Positions 47,498 through 60,584 of a stretch of DNA of 64,000 nucleotides are shown here, one piece after another. The translations under genes and the position numbers were made by a program. Source of the stretch: Phascolomyces articulosus. Lineage: Eukaryota; Mucoromycota; Mucoromycetes; Mucorales; Lichtheimiaceae. The stretch covers positions 372,001 to 436,000 of the forward strand of contig JAIXMP010000031.1 in the NCBI GenBank assembly GCA_025677815.1, written 5' to 3'. Under the pieces are notes generated by a model. That model did not search any database and was not told the DNA's origin. It worked only from the letters and a program-made list of their open reading frames with translations. Position 1 is the first letter of the stretch. The number at the start of each line of letters is the position of its first letter.

Positions 47498-50400
47498 TTA
47501 TTGTTGTTGCTGTTGAGTAGTACCACTCAATACTTGAGAAGCATGATTCGTCTAATAAATAAATAAAAATTTATGTGAGTATGAAGAAGAAGAGTTATCA
47601 AGTTGTATATGTGTGTAAAAAATTACCTGTACAGATGAGAATCGACGCATTTCATTAGGATCCATGGACAATTTTTTGTTAAGACCAAGTAAACGACGTC
47701 CAAAGTTTCTTGGGCGTTCCAATGCACGTAAAGAGCGTGTACGATTAGCATAATAACGAGCAGAAGCAGAGCCAGAAATAACCGATGATCTTCGAGAAGC
47801 AGCACCTCCGGGAGCGGGTGCATGAGCTGTATGAGATGAACGCCAAAGACGTTGCATACCAAACTTGAGTAAATCCAATGGAGGGAACCAAACAAAGTTC
47901 CAGACCCAAGCAATACCAGCCCAAGGCCAACCACATCCTTGAATGTAAGTAAATGGCCAATTGGCATAGACGGCAATCATGGTGGCCACAATTTGAGCAA
48001 TGACAAAAGCACATAGCAACAAAGTCGAAGGTCGTTCCATAAAGAAGAAACCATGGGAACGAGTGACAAAGATCAAAGCCTGGGAAATGGAAGCCACTTG
48101 AAGATAGACAACTGAATGCAAGACCCAATCATTTGGATTATCAAAATGTTCAACACCAAAATGATCTTGGAAGAAACTTGTCTTTAGAGCCACAGCATAG
48201 AAGGCAATGGTAGAGGCGGCCAAATAAAGACCGTAGACAATGGCATAAGAAAAGATTTCTTTCAAGTTCCAGCTGTCTGGGAAAGGAGAAGGACGAACAC
48301 GATCCTTGGAAATGGTCATGATGGTACCATCATTAATGACTGCAATAATCAGTACCAAGAAGGGAGGGAAATCAAACTTGAATGCAAAGCACATGATGGC
48401 AAAACCAACGACAATACGAATGGTCACAGAACATGTGTAGATGGAATAGTTACGCATACGTTGGAAAATACGACGCGAATGGATGAAAGCTTCGATAATG
48501 ACGGATAAACCAGGTTCAGTCAATACAATATCCGCTGCAGAACGGGCAGCATCGGATGCATCTGCGACGGCAACACCCACATTGGCTTTCGAAAGGGCTG
48601 GGGCATCATTGACACCATCACCCGTCATGGCAGTCATATGACCCATGGCTTGGAGTCGCTCGACAATCTCGTACTTGTGTTCAGGATACACACCAGCAAA
48701 ACCATCGGACTGTAATACCAATTCGTCCACTGTAGAATAGCCTGAACCGGAGGGAGGTCCTTCCTTGAGAGTCTTCGAGAGGTACATGTTGTCACCCATA
48801 CCCAATCGACGACCCGTTTCTTTTGCAATAGCCAATTGATCACCTGTAATCATCTTTACTTGGACACCTAAACCAATAGCACGATCAATGGTTTCCTTGG
48901 TATCAGAACGTGGAGGATCATAAATAGGTAATAAACCAATCAAACGGAAACCAAGACCTTCTCCTTCAGGGTCACCACTGGGGACTTCATCAATGGCCAC
49001 TGCAAGAGAACGTAAACCACGTCGAGCAAATTCATCCACATCTTCATCAAGTTGTTGGATTTGTTCTTCTGTCTTGTCACGCGTACACAAATCCATGATA
49101 AAAGCAGACATACCCTTGGTGGCACGGAACACCTTCCCATCCGACAAACGCTTGTAAGTAATTTCAGTACGCTTGATGACTGGATTGAAAGGTTTAAAGT
49201 CAAGCTCTTCAATACCATCACGTGCCATCTTAATATCAGGCAATGAATTAACGATACAAAAATCAATAGCATCTTGATTTTCTGTTCGAGAAGCGTAAGA
49301 AGATATCAACATGATATCATCGACATCGTATTCCGCATAATTCTTGACGGTAGGCTTGTCCACAATCAACTTGTTCAAGGTTAAAGTACCAGTCTTGTCA
49401 GAGCAAAGAATGGTCACAGCTGCCATTTCTTCAATAGCAGTAATGCGAGTAACAATGGCCTTATGTTCTGCCAATTGCTTAGCACCAATCGCCAAAGTGA
49501 CCGACAAGACGGTAGGCATGGCAATGGGAATACCACCAATAAGCAAGACCAAAAGGTTATCAATACCACGGCGATACGAGTAACGGAAAGCAGCATATTG
49601 GACAAGAATTTCCAATACCAAAAAGATACCAATACTGCACAAACAAAAGTTACCAATATGTGCCAAAATCACTTGCAAATGGCCCATATCCTCACCAGCT
49701 TCACCGACCAACTTGGCAGCACGACCAAAGAAAGTATTTAAACCAGTACCAATCACGATGGCTTCTGCTTCACCTTGTTTGACGGTCGACCCCGAAAACA
49801 CTTCATCTCCAGTCTCTTTACCCACGGGTAAAGATTCACCAGTCAATGCTGCTTGATCGATCGACACGGCACCATGGGCAGTAATTAAACGACCATCGGC
49901 TGGAATCACGTCTCCTAACTTGATACTAATTACATCACCAGGTACCAAAGCAGCAGCTTCCATGGTTTTCCATTCACCATCGCGTTTGACTTTACATTCT
50001 GGAGCAAGCGCATCCATCAAGGCCTTGACAGCATTCCCTGCTTGACGTTCTTCCCAAAAACCAATGGTTGAGTTGGCCAAAAGCAATAACATGATACCAA
50101 CAAAATCAGGCCAATCTGGTGGACGACCTTCACCATTCGATAAAGCAATAGCAACCAAGGCAGCCATTTCCATGACCCAAGACAAAGGATTCCACATAAA
50201 TCCAAGGAATTGCAAGAATGGATTTTGTTCTTTGGATTCAATTTTGTTGTAACCAAACTTTTCTACACGTGCGGCAGCTTCTTCTTCAGTTAAACCTTCA
50301 GCTGTTGTTCTATATCGTAATAATAATAATAAAAATGAGTGGATCTGTATTGATAAATTTTTCTTTGATTTTGTTTCATAGAATTTTTTTTTAAAAAAAT

Positions 50401-50630
50401 ATTACTTACTGGAGAAGTGTAAAGACATCACCAGGCTCCATAGTGGACATATCATACTTTTCCTTGTCATAGAGTTCTTCCACGGTCAAAGACTTCATAT
50501 CAGGAAGAGGTTCTTTTGTTGTTTGTTGATCTTGTTGTTGCACCTCTTGCTTCTCATTGATGACTTCTTTGACCTCAACGACTTCGGTGACCTCCCTTTT
50601 CACCGCGTCGTTTTGATCGTCGTTTGCCAT
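47498..50630 (-). CDS. PMA1: Plasma-membrane H+-ATPase, P3A-type (985 aa)
   Basis: Exons 50630-50410, 50309-47627 and 47551-47498 (phase 2 and phase 0 introns; 2958 bases). The ATG at 50630 (MANDDQND) follows an unsupported upstream codon. Domains in order: charged Glu/Gln-rich N-terminus, first membrane pair, actuator loop with LTGES (about 229-233), membrane pair 3-4 with GIPIAMPTVLS, phosphorylation motif CSDKTGTLT with the acceptor Asp at about 378, MITGDQ, hinge MTGDGVNDAPALSKA, then the C-terminal membrane block. The pump exports H+ using ATP and energises nutrient uptake across the plasma membrane. The cytosolic tail is Arg/Ser-rich (SRRSSVISGSA) and ends in a short exon encoding 17 residues finishing in polyglutamine. 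Phosphoregulation of the tail is expected from the family. Confidence 0.97.
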
Positions 50631-52236
50631 TGTTAAGGACAATCGGGGTAGGGTGTTTAAAAATAAATTTTAGGGTACACTTGGATCAAGAAGTTGAATA
50701 TAAAAAAGGATGACTCTTTTTTTTCAATAGGAAACAAGAAATAAAAATAGGAAAAGAAAAAAGGATGCAAATGCAAACAGAAAAGCAAGGAGTATATGTC
50801 TTTTATATAAAATTTAAATCTTTGAAAGGACATTTTTTTTTACTCAAGTAGATGGGAAATATCCTCACTTGGTTGACTCTCACTCACTGAATGGGCAAAA
50901 CAACGATCGAACACAATAGTAACAAGAAGAAAAACTTTTTCCGTATTTATTTTTTGTGTCCCCCAAAGTTTCAGAGAGAACAAAAAGGATTATCAAAAAG
51001 AAGAAGAATAATAAATATCATCATTTTCATCAAAAAAAGCCATTTTGTGTAATTTGTTCCCAAAAAAGGATTATTTTACTACTGAAGATGGTTTAAAATA
51101 CTAACATACAACATATGCCAATTCTTATTATGTTTGATTGTGAAACAGCCGGTGGCCCTTCCACCTGATCCTAAACACGTGTAACTTGGAATAGTAGGTG
51201 ATGAATTCTTCTTTGCGATTATATTATTATTTATGATGATGATTGAATGTTTATTCAAAAAGTGCGCGCTGTGGTTTTTTTCCCACCTGTTTAATAAATA
51301 AATCGACACAACGCACAATTATTTAATATTTATTTATCTTGTTGAATCCCACTGCTACTGTCATCTCGTCATCCCACCAACTACAAACTGGATAGAATAT
51401 TATTTAGAGTGTTGTCATCCATCTTTATATATAAAAGAAGAAAATATACGTATCAATATAATTTAGATACAATGACATGTAATATTATATTCTCATGTGA
51501 ACCGAAAATCTCTATCTTCTTCCCTTCCAGATACGTACTTTTTTCCTTCTTGATAAAAACCTAATATTATACGGGTAAATAACCTTCTATTTTACTATGC
51601 CTACTATTTGTTAAATAATAAGTATGTATGGAATGATTAGAAGGATAATATGCATTATGATAATGCAAAACGTTAAGATCACTTTGCCAAGATATAACAT
51701 GAATAACAATCAAATCGTATCATTATTATCTAATTATTTAAACTTGTTAATACATTATATACACATCATCCATCAGTATTTCTACTCTACTATTTATTAT
51801 GTATAACCTTCTTTATTAATATAAAATAGAATACTTGTATTATTTTATAATGTAAATGTTGTCTGTTGTATAATTTTAGTACACAATAAACGCGTACATC
51901 ACATAATTATTCTAAATATTCGAAGATGATCCTACCACAAAAAAGAAATATCCTGCATGCACCGAAGCATAAACAAGTCACGACGACTTCTTAATATGGT
52001 TGAATGTTGTTTTAAATTTTTCGTTATCATAAAAGATTAATGGGCGTGCTTTGCAGTATTCTATGCCAATCCATAACAAGTAAATTGGGGGAGAGAGAGA
52101 AAAAAAGATTGATAGGTGAAGATATACGCGCGTGCGGCATATTCGTGAAAAATTGAGAATAGATTTTTTGATTTAGCTAGTGTGGGTAGTGTGTGCATTT
52201 TTTTTTTATACATAAGCTTTTATTCCGTTCCTTCCG
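50631..52236. promoter_or_regulatory. Divergent intergenic region, PMA1 and MYSM1-like promoters
   Basis: Long 5' region of PMA1 (minus), with purine-rich tracts to about 51010, and of the MYSM1-like gene (plus). No TATA can be assigned safely. Frames at 51079-51318 and 51624-51806 have no support. Confidence 0.45.
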
Positions 52237-55200
52237 ATGGATGACGAGATTATTGATATTGACGATGAAAATTCGGAACAATCCTCTACCATTGCACCTG
52301 AATCATCCACTTTACCGTAAAGTCTTTTATTTTCATTTAATTTATTTGTAAGCCTTCAATTTGATCGCAAAAATAACTCTTTTTTTTTATTGGGTTTGAT
52401 CTTAAAAAATAAAGTGAATCAACCCCCATCAGTCATAATGATACGACAGTAACCACAATACCAGAATACGAATCAATACCATGGACAAATAATCATGATC
52501 CTGTAAATATATTAAATATGAACTGATACAATTCAGGAACAACGCCATGGGGGAGTGAATGAAAATGATTGAGATCTTAAATGTATTAATAAAAAAAAAA
52601 CGTGGCAACTATATATATTTATTCAATGACGCGATCAAGGACATGGACGATGAATCAAGAGCCTTAATCGAACAAATGCTTGCAGAAGAACAATATTATT
52701 ATGGTACAGATACCATAGCTACATTACCCACCACAAAAACTACAGCAAATAAACGTAAAGCCAAAAAACCATCAACTACCAATGCTACGAAAAAACTTAA
52801 AACCGAACGTAAGTAAATGATTTTTCTAACCATGAATAAAGTTAATAGGGGGAGGAGAAAAAGGACCATATGGCATCATGCAAAAAGGTTAAAACTTCAA
52901 TTATTTTTACACTGGATATAGCAACGATATCATCAGCATCATTACCGTCGCACAAGACACGTTGGACATCAACAGAAGACGATTTATTACGATCTGCTAT
53001 AGTAAATACCTATTTGAGGAGAAAAGGCGAGAAAAAAAAAAGGAGGAGAGAGAATGTTAATTATGGTAATATAATAGGACCAGTATGGATATGGTAATTG
53101 GAAAGCTATTGCAGCACAAGTTAAAACACGGAATTCACTACAATGTAAAAATCGCGCACGACATTGGGTTTTATCCGATAAGGTAATGTGATAGTCATTT
53201 AATATTTTTTTGGTTGAGAGTTTCCATTATTGTGTTTTTATCTATGGAAAAGTTTTTGTATCGAGTTTATGAATTATTTGTTTATTGTTATTATTTTAGC
53301 TTGAAAAGCAAGTAGGATCACCTTCTACAACAGAATCATCACAACAAGAACACCAACATGCCACCATTAAAGAAGAACCAAAGGAGGAAGAAACCAAGGT
53401 GGAAAAGGATGAAGAAAAGAAGGGTTTGGATACTGTGAAAAATAATGAGCCATTGGATGATGATGATGACAAAGACGAGGAGGAGGATGAAGAAATATCA
53501 GTCGAAGACAGTGGTTCTCCACCACGCCCATTATCGATGGAAGTACCTATAATTCATCCTGATGGAGATGATGAAACTGAACAATTAAGATTGAAGAATG
53601 GGGAGGATGAAGAAGATCAGAAACGATTATTAGAGAATGACAAAAAAGCACAAGAGATGGTTCCATTAGAACAAGATGACATATCTGTTGCCCAACAAAC
53701 GAGCGAGGCATTAAAAACAAAGGATGAAATTCAACATACCAAGCCAAACAATGAAATAGTGGAGAAGGAAGAAAATGTGACACAAGTGAATCATCCCGCA
53801 ATTCAAGTGGATCATCCCGCAATTCAGGGACCAGCGCTACCGGATCCACAAATACAATCATCATCAACACCCATATCCAATCCACCATCACCATCTCCTT
53901 TATCAGCAACAAAACCATCATCATTATCTACAGTACCTGTTAGTACTGATCTACTTACTACTGTGGAAAAAGCAACGACGACAGAACCAGAACCATCGGA
54001 TGCTACAAGTGCATTGGTAAAGAGATTTTTCTTTTTTATTCAGGAACTTATAGACGAATTAGATTTATAAACAAGTATATATTATTAGTTACTCTAAATA
54101 GTCTAACAAAATGATATAGTTTGATAAACATAGTATATCAGAAGAAGAAAAACAAAGCAATCCAGAATGGTTTTGTAACAAGCATTCGAAAACACCCGAT
54201 CGATATTTAAAAATACGGAATCATATTCTTGATTGTTGGCGTGAATGTCGACCACGTTATCTAACGAAAACAAGTGCTCGAAAAGGACTTGCTAATTGTG
54301 GCGATGTAAATGCCATTGGTCGTGTACACACTTATTTAGAAAGTGTGGGTGCCATCAACGTGGGTTGTATCAACAATGCACCCCGACAACATCCGCCGAA
54401 ACGTCCTCGTGCTGAATCAAGTAGCTTAGTTCATGACGAAAATTCTGCGACAAATGATGATATGTTTGCAGCAGCCGATTTAGTGATTGGATATGATGGG
54501 TAATTTTTAGTTTTTGTCAAATAGTTATATATAAAGGACACATTGGAATGATGAAATTGATGAAATTGAAATTACGTTTATTTTTTAGACCACGAAAACG
54601 TAAAGTACGAAACGAATTGGGCGAATGGTATAAAGTTGTTCTTTATTATTATTATTTATTATTATTATACACATGACACTCACTTTGCTTTATTGGCTTG
54701 TTTTCTTTTATTAACGCATCCCAAAAAAAAATTATATAGGGTAGATCCCAAGGAATTGGAAGGGCGCGTCATTGAACATGGACAAGGTATAATGAATTGT
54801 TGACTTTACAAAAAGAGAAATGGATTGGAAGCAAAGAGAAAAAAAAGTGCTTTTTTGTTTCAAGTTATATATCCAATATACTGATATGTTTCAGATCAGA
54901 AATTAAACCATCACGGCCAAAACGAGTTATTAAACGACCACACCATCATTTTGATGGCGCAGGTTATGATCCCTTTCGGCTGGTTCCGTTGGCACATTAT
55001 GATGATGAATATGTTGCTCCGTTTATAGTCGATATCACGAGTGATGCCTTGGTAAGCTAAACTAATCGTTAAAGTTAAAAAAAAAAAAAGTAAACTGGGA
55101 ACAAAAAAAGAATGGATGAGCTCATATTTGTTTGTTTGTTTGTGTGTATATTATGTCATCATAATATATATATATATATCTCCCTCTCTCTCTTTTTTAG

Positions 55201-56565
55201 CTTATTATGGATTTTCATTCTCATTTAGCACATACAGAAATTATTGGCTTATTAGGTGGGAAGTTTGAGGATCATTATGGTAATAGCAATAGTGGGCAAT
55301 CATCAGCATCACCATCACAAAAAATCCTCAAAGTACAAAGTGTATTCCCATGTAAAAGCACTAGTACGGGTATTCAGGTAACTAAAAAAAAACAAAATAT
55401 AGATTTCCCATTGATGGATCAGTTAGCATTGCCCAAGAAAAAAGAAAACGCATACACTAAATAAGAGAATACATATTATTTTCTTTTTTTAAAAAAAGTG
55501 TGAAATGGATCCTGCTTCCGAGATGAAAGCGCGGGAAGTTTTTGCAGAAAAAGGATATAGTGTTGTAGGTTGGTATCATTCACATCCTACGTTCGAACCT
55601 CATCCAAGTATACGAGATATTGAGAATCAAACTTCATATCAAGTAAGTCTTTTTTTTTTGTATTGCTTGGAATAATTGAACAATTTTTATTTTTATTTCT
55701 TAACAACAAATATATAGACATTGTTTCGTGATGAAAATTCAGGCGATGAACCATTTATCGGTGTTATTGTGACTCCCTATGATACGGATACTGTTAGCGA
55801 TCATTCATTAATTCAATATATTCATATCAGCCCACGATGGAACGAATCCAATCCATTTCGTACGTATATATAATTTTTTTTATGAGAAAAACAAAATGGG
55901 AGGCGTGGGAAGAAGCCAGAGACCTAAAATCTTCATATGTTAGGAGTTCCCTATGCATGTAAAAGAATGGTTCATCAAAGTGAGCAGGTCTCGCCGCAAG
56001 TATTTGAAGAATTTGAAAAACTCGTTCATGAATTTAAAGATTATGAACAGTAAGTCTATATATACGTCCTATAATCTATATTGTAACATGACAATCATGG
56101 ATATATTATTCTGACCACTTTTTTTCCGTTTATATTAGCAAAGTGAATATGTTACACGCATTTTCTGGATCAAGAACGAGACTCGATAAATTATTGGATT
56201 CAATACGTGCCAATTTATTTTTACCTGCTGAAAAAGTGACGGAATATTTGGAACGGGTAAAACAATTGATGTTGACCCATTTTATCAGCCATACTATCGA
56301 ATCAAGTAGTTTATCTCCTCATAATGGGAGCGAAAATGATGAGGACGATGCTGCCAATACAACAACCACTACTACCACTACGATGGATGCGGCTGCACCT
56401 TCAAAAAGTAATAGTAGTACCAATCCGTCACCATCACCATCGTCATCGTCATCGTCATCTATCAACAATATGAATCACGAGGAAGGTGATACTCTATTTA
56501 ATAATAATAATAATAATATAAATATAAATAATAGTGACACTAATAATAAAGAAAATCATACTTGA
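52237..56565 (+). CDS. MYSM1: MYSM1-like histone H2A deubiquitinase: SANT/Myb + SWIRM + MPN(JAMM), about 950 aa
   Basis: Exons: 52237-52316, 52415-52502, an optional 18-base exon 52537-52554, 52640-52808, 52922-53001, 53078-53182, 53300-54016, 54120-54499, 54591-54629, 54740-54786, 54900-55051, 55201-55377, 55499-55642, 55718-55859, 55944-56049 and 56139-56565. Phases close (2871 or 2853 bases). Exons 5-6 encode a SANT/Myb repeat ([14 protein letters not shown] joined to [12 protein letters not shown]). Exon 7 is an acidic disordered linker with HPAIQV repeats. Exon 8 is a SWIRM domain ([17 protein letters not shown]...[18 protein letters not shown]). Exons 12-14 carry the MPN domain with the JAMM zinc site complete: Glu in [10 protein letters not shown] and [14 protein letters not shown]. 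An active metalloprotease that removes ubiquitin from nucleosomal H2A is expected from animal MYSM1. Exon 3 and the N-terminus are least certain. Confidence 0.92.
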
Positions 56566-58648
56566 AACATTTGAGTATGGGGGAAGTTGTTGCCCTTACA
56601 AGAAAAAAACAGAGTATAAACTTCTTCCATGACTTGGGTTATTATTTGCAGATGCCTTTATATATTATTAGATCTATTATGTATATTAAGATGTAGAAAA
56701 TAACGGCTTTTCGTTATGAATAAACTCATCTTAAATGTTTTATTATACTTATAACTAAAATATATCCACATAGTAATATGTAGTCCGTTAAGGAGGACAA
56801 TAAACGAATGTCTGGGGCACTTTTCTAAAAAAAAAAAAAAGCGATTTTTCTCTTCAAAAAAAAAAAAAGACATTTTATTAGCATTGGTAAAAGTGAAACA
56901 CTTTATGATTATCACCATCTTTTTCATCATGGGAATATTAAAGGAGATATTCCTCTAATATATATAAATATTCCTTTTATATATATTTAAATCTTTGATC
57001 TACGTACATCGGTAAAAAGGGATATATGGATTACTGTATAAAAGAAATGTGTAAACATAATATTGTAAAACCAGGAACATCATCATTTTATACAGATGTG
57101 TCTATGTGAAATAATAATAATAATGTCTGTGTGTTTAAATTCCTTTGCATCCTTAGAATCTGTTGCATGTATACTTTTTACAAGATTATTATATGTACAT
57201 AGCACTTGAACTTAATTTTACTGATAATCTATTTACTACTACGTTATCATTTTTTATTAATTTGCATATACAGTGTAAACTTGTATAATTATGGTAGAGA
57301 TTGTCGATAATCATGATCCAGCTCCTCTTATCCAAAGTATTTTTTTCAGGAAGTCAACGTGTGTTGTGTGTTTGATGATCTCCCCGCCGCCACCGTGCAT
57401 CAAAAAAAAAGGTTGTCTTGCTTATGCTTTTTGAGTTTTTTTTTTTTTTTACATAATATATCAGAGTTAACTTCACTTCTGGTGGATGTAAATCTATGTT
57501 TGTGATCGTGCTTTGATAACAAATTATTATGCAAAATCAGGCAGTTTAGAGTAATAAAGATGACCGATGATAGGGACAATATCACATGTTATAATATATA
57601 GGTTGATAGACTAGGTATTATATCCAGTGATTGAAACGCGGCATACATATTTTCCTTCCTCTATACATATACCCATCAGATCAAAAGGTTATTTTATATG
57701 TGAAACAAAGTGGAGCTTCGTCTTGGCATAATTTTAATTATATGAACCGGCATATCATTATAATAAACTTTACAAGAACCAACAAAAGCGTTTCGTTAGG
57801 AAAACCTGGTTTTTCAGCAATATATTATTTATATTTTTTTCTTGGCACTTTTTACAAATTACTATTATCATGATTATTTACACAGATGCATGATGAATGG
57901 AATGCTTAAAAATTTCCTTGAAACGCTTCTTTATTTTACTCTACGTACTATGTACCAGTGCATTGGAAACATCTGGTTGAAATTAGAGTAAACATGATCA
58001 TCAGGATAATGTTTCATAATATACCAAATCGAATTGATTTAGCCAATAAGAAAAATTGAATATGGAACATGAGTTCATTCATTTATAATTTTATAGGATG
58101 TTTGTGTAATATATCTTTAGTATCTATGGAAGAGCACATTTTTACTCATGTTATAGTAAACAAAAAAGTTATATTTTATGTATATATAGACAACAACTTG
58201 GTAGGATGGGTCTGATAGGTTGCATAGGTAAAATAAACCAAGCTGTTCATTTTTATGTGTAGCACTGAAAAAAATTGCCATTTCAATATACTATTCCCTC
58301 TTCTTTTCTTATACCTTATACTCTTCTTGCGACTGATAGATATTATCGATATAATAGATATGGAACAATGAATAATAGATTCGGAAAATAATTGTTTTTG
58401 ATATTCGTAAATACTATGACACAAAGCATATCAATATATAACTCCATATATAAACATTTGTAATTAAAAAAAGAGTGATTGCGAAGCCTAGGCATCTTAA
58501 TAGTAAAGGAGTCTTGGTATGATCATCAGAGTATATTGCTCACGATCTACTATTACCAAGTGAACGTTTACTGTTAATGACTTGAAAGTTGATTTGTGCC
58601 ATTATTCATCAAGTGCTTTATCACATTGTGGAAAATACCACTCCTCCT
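56566..58648. other. Intergenic, no gene seen
   Basis: About 2 kb of AT-rich DNA with short A runs (56827-56840, 56857-56868) and a T run (57435-57449). Open frames are lysine/isoleucine/tyrosine-rich and unsupported. Confidence 0.5.
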
Positions 58649-59590
58649 TCACACTCGTGAAGATCCTCGGTTGTCCAGTCCAAAGACAATGGTATGCGTT
58701 TTAGATGGGTCATAGAGATAAATGGATTCGCAAACTCTTTTGTAAAAAAAAGAAAAAAATGAGGATTCATTTCCAATGATATTTGTTAATGCATAGTCGA
58801 CTGATGACACAGAAATCGTGTTATATTCATGGAAAGATTTTTTGTGAGCATGGTTGCAAAGAGTCGACGTAATCGTGGAAGTTGTTACAGCTCCAATCCT
58901 TCCCAATCTTCACTCGCATTATCTGAAACAAGTAGAAAGTCAGTCGTGTGTGCTTCAACGAAAGATTGGCCAATTTGTACTTGATGTATGGTATGTGTAT
59001 ATCCTCCAATGTCTCTTGTACCTGTATTAAAGCAGAAATCACAGTGTTTGTTCGCCTTCCACTCAAACTGTAAGTAATTCATTATTGGTATCGAGTATAC
59101 TTGTCCATTCACATAAGCCAGCTAATTCACAATCGATGGGATTTATTTTGGGTCGACAATAATGTAGTATACGTGCAAAGTTAGAATGATGTACAGATAA
59201 TACTGACAAATATAATAAATCTTCAAGTTTGTCTTCGTCTGAATCTGGTAAGCCATTCACTCTTGAACGTTGTGGACAACAGTGTAGCAAAGGTTCAATC
59301 CTTGTATTTAAACAAAAACTAGCATCCGGATGAAGATAAAAAAGATGTGGTGAGAAGCATCGTTTGAATTCACCTGCATTCATTTCTTCCATTTGTTTTT
59401 CTATTATTGGTTTATAAAAATTCAACATATCTGAACTTCCAAGGAACAGTGAAAGATTGATCAGTTGTTGAGGATAAGCACTAATAGTGAAAGATCGTAA
59501 GAGTGATTCGTGATTGTAAGTTCTTTCAAGCATTGCTGTTGTACAGTCGTTGTTTTATTTAATCGTTGGAGAAACTCGTCATTATCAATT
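58649..59590 (-). pseudogene. F-box/LRR family pseudogene, 5'-truncated and frameshifted
   Basis: The minus strand from about 59585 reads DEFLQRLNKTT...LKELTITNHS, matching the start of the LRR exon in the 17-32 kb array (DSFIRMLRLLGWNKLTYLTM in member 3). After a frame change it continues as SAYPQQLINLSLF, then HLFYLHPDASF...RIEPLLHCCPQ, which aligns with LIYLHIDAAMESQSRLMPIL and KCPNL of member 4. The frame stops at 59063, and weaker, differently framed text continues to about 58650. No F-box exon is found upstream. It is therefore a dispersed, decayed member on the same strand as the array, about 27 kb away and beyond PMA1 and MYSM1. A divergent real gene is possible but less likely given the shifts. 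Confidence 0.55.
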
Positions 59591-60584
59591 GGTCATATCA
59601 ATCCTTTCTACCTCTCTCATATAGTTACATGGCTAGGATTTTATCCCCATTAAGGGTTTTCCTACGCCTTTTACATTATACATAGTTTATTTGTCACACA
59701 TATACATCGATATCACTGTGATCGGCAAATTGCTTAATGGGTTTTGCCCTTGAGTATCACTTCTACCCTTAATAAAGAATTACACTTTGATCTAATCCTT
59801 TCGACCTCCTTGAATACCTAATAAAGAACACTAAAAGATTTAATATAAGTAAATAAAATGAACTTGGGCTTTCTTTCTTTGTGTCTGTGTGTGCTTATAT
59901 TCTCTTGAAATTAAATACAAAAAAAAACCTTTTTCAAATGATGAAACTTTATTGTTCTCTATTTTTTATGGTATATATCAGCATACTAGTAAATGTAATG
60001 ATTGTAATTACATTTGGAAATGGGAAAATAGAAGCAGCCCTTCTGATTCAAGGATCAACCCAGACAACTACAAAAGCGCAAATTAATAGCTAATATTTCT
60101 GTAATATCACTTTTTTTCTATTGAGCATCTCTATTTCTTATTATAACAAGTCAAATGGAACACTTGCTCCTTCTTATCCCAATGATAAAAAAAATAAGCT
60201 TTTAATATGATAATACATTCCTTTGTCTTTTTTGGCTTTTTTTTTTTTGAAAAAAAGAAAGAAAAGAAAATAATACATTGCAATATGCAAAACACTATTT
60301 TATATAATGCAAAGAGAAGTAAAAAAGCACAAAGATATGGGAGGGATGGAGGCGAAAATCTCATATATACAGCAAAAGTAAAAAAAAAAAAGAATATGAA
60401 AGTTATGTAAGAAGGAAAGTCATGGAAGTGAACAAAAGTTAATAATAGTGGTAATAGGATGGGTTTTGTGTTTGTTGTTGTTTGGGTGGAGGGGGTATGG
60501 GTTATAAAATAATGTGAAGATGGTGCTACGGTTTTGGAACATGAAAGGATGTGAGCGTTTTTATTGTTTGTTGTGTGTATGTAA
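59591..60584. other. Intergenic: BRPF-like 3' flank
   Basis: AT-rich. A plus-strand frame from the ATG at about 59938 to 60093 begins with a hydrophobic signal-like run (MMKLYCSLFFMVYISILVNV). It has no promoter, splice or composition support. The rest is 3' flank of the minus-strand chromatin gene. Confidence 0.45.

Noticed and set aside
49463..50252. Several plus-strand open frames across PMA1
   Set aside because: They lie opposite a fully conserved P-type ATPase and have no start context, splice sites or conserved motifs.
59881..60093. Small secreted-protein-like frame
   Set aside because: The hydrophobic start is what AT-rich DNA gives by chance; no Cys pattern, TATA or composition shift.
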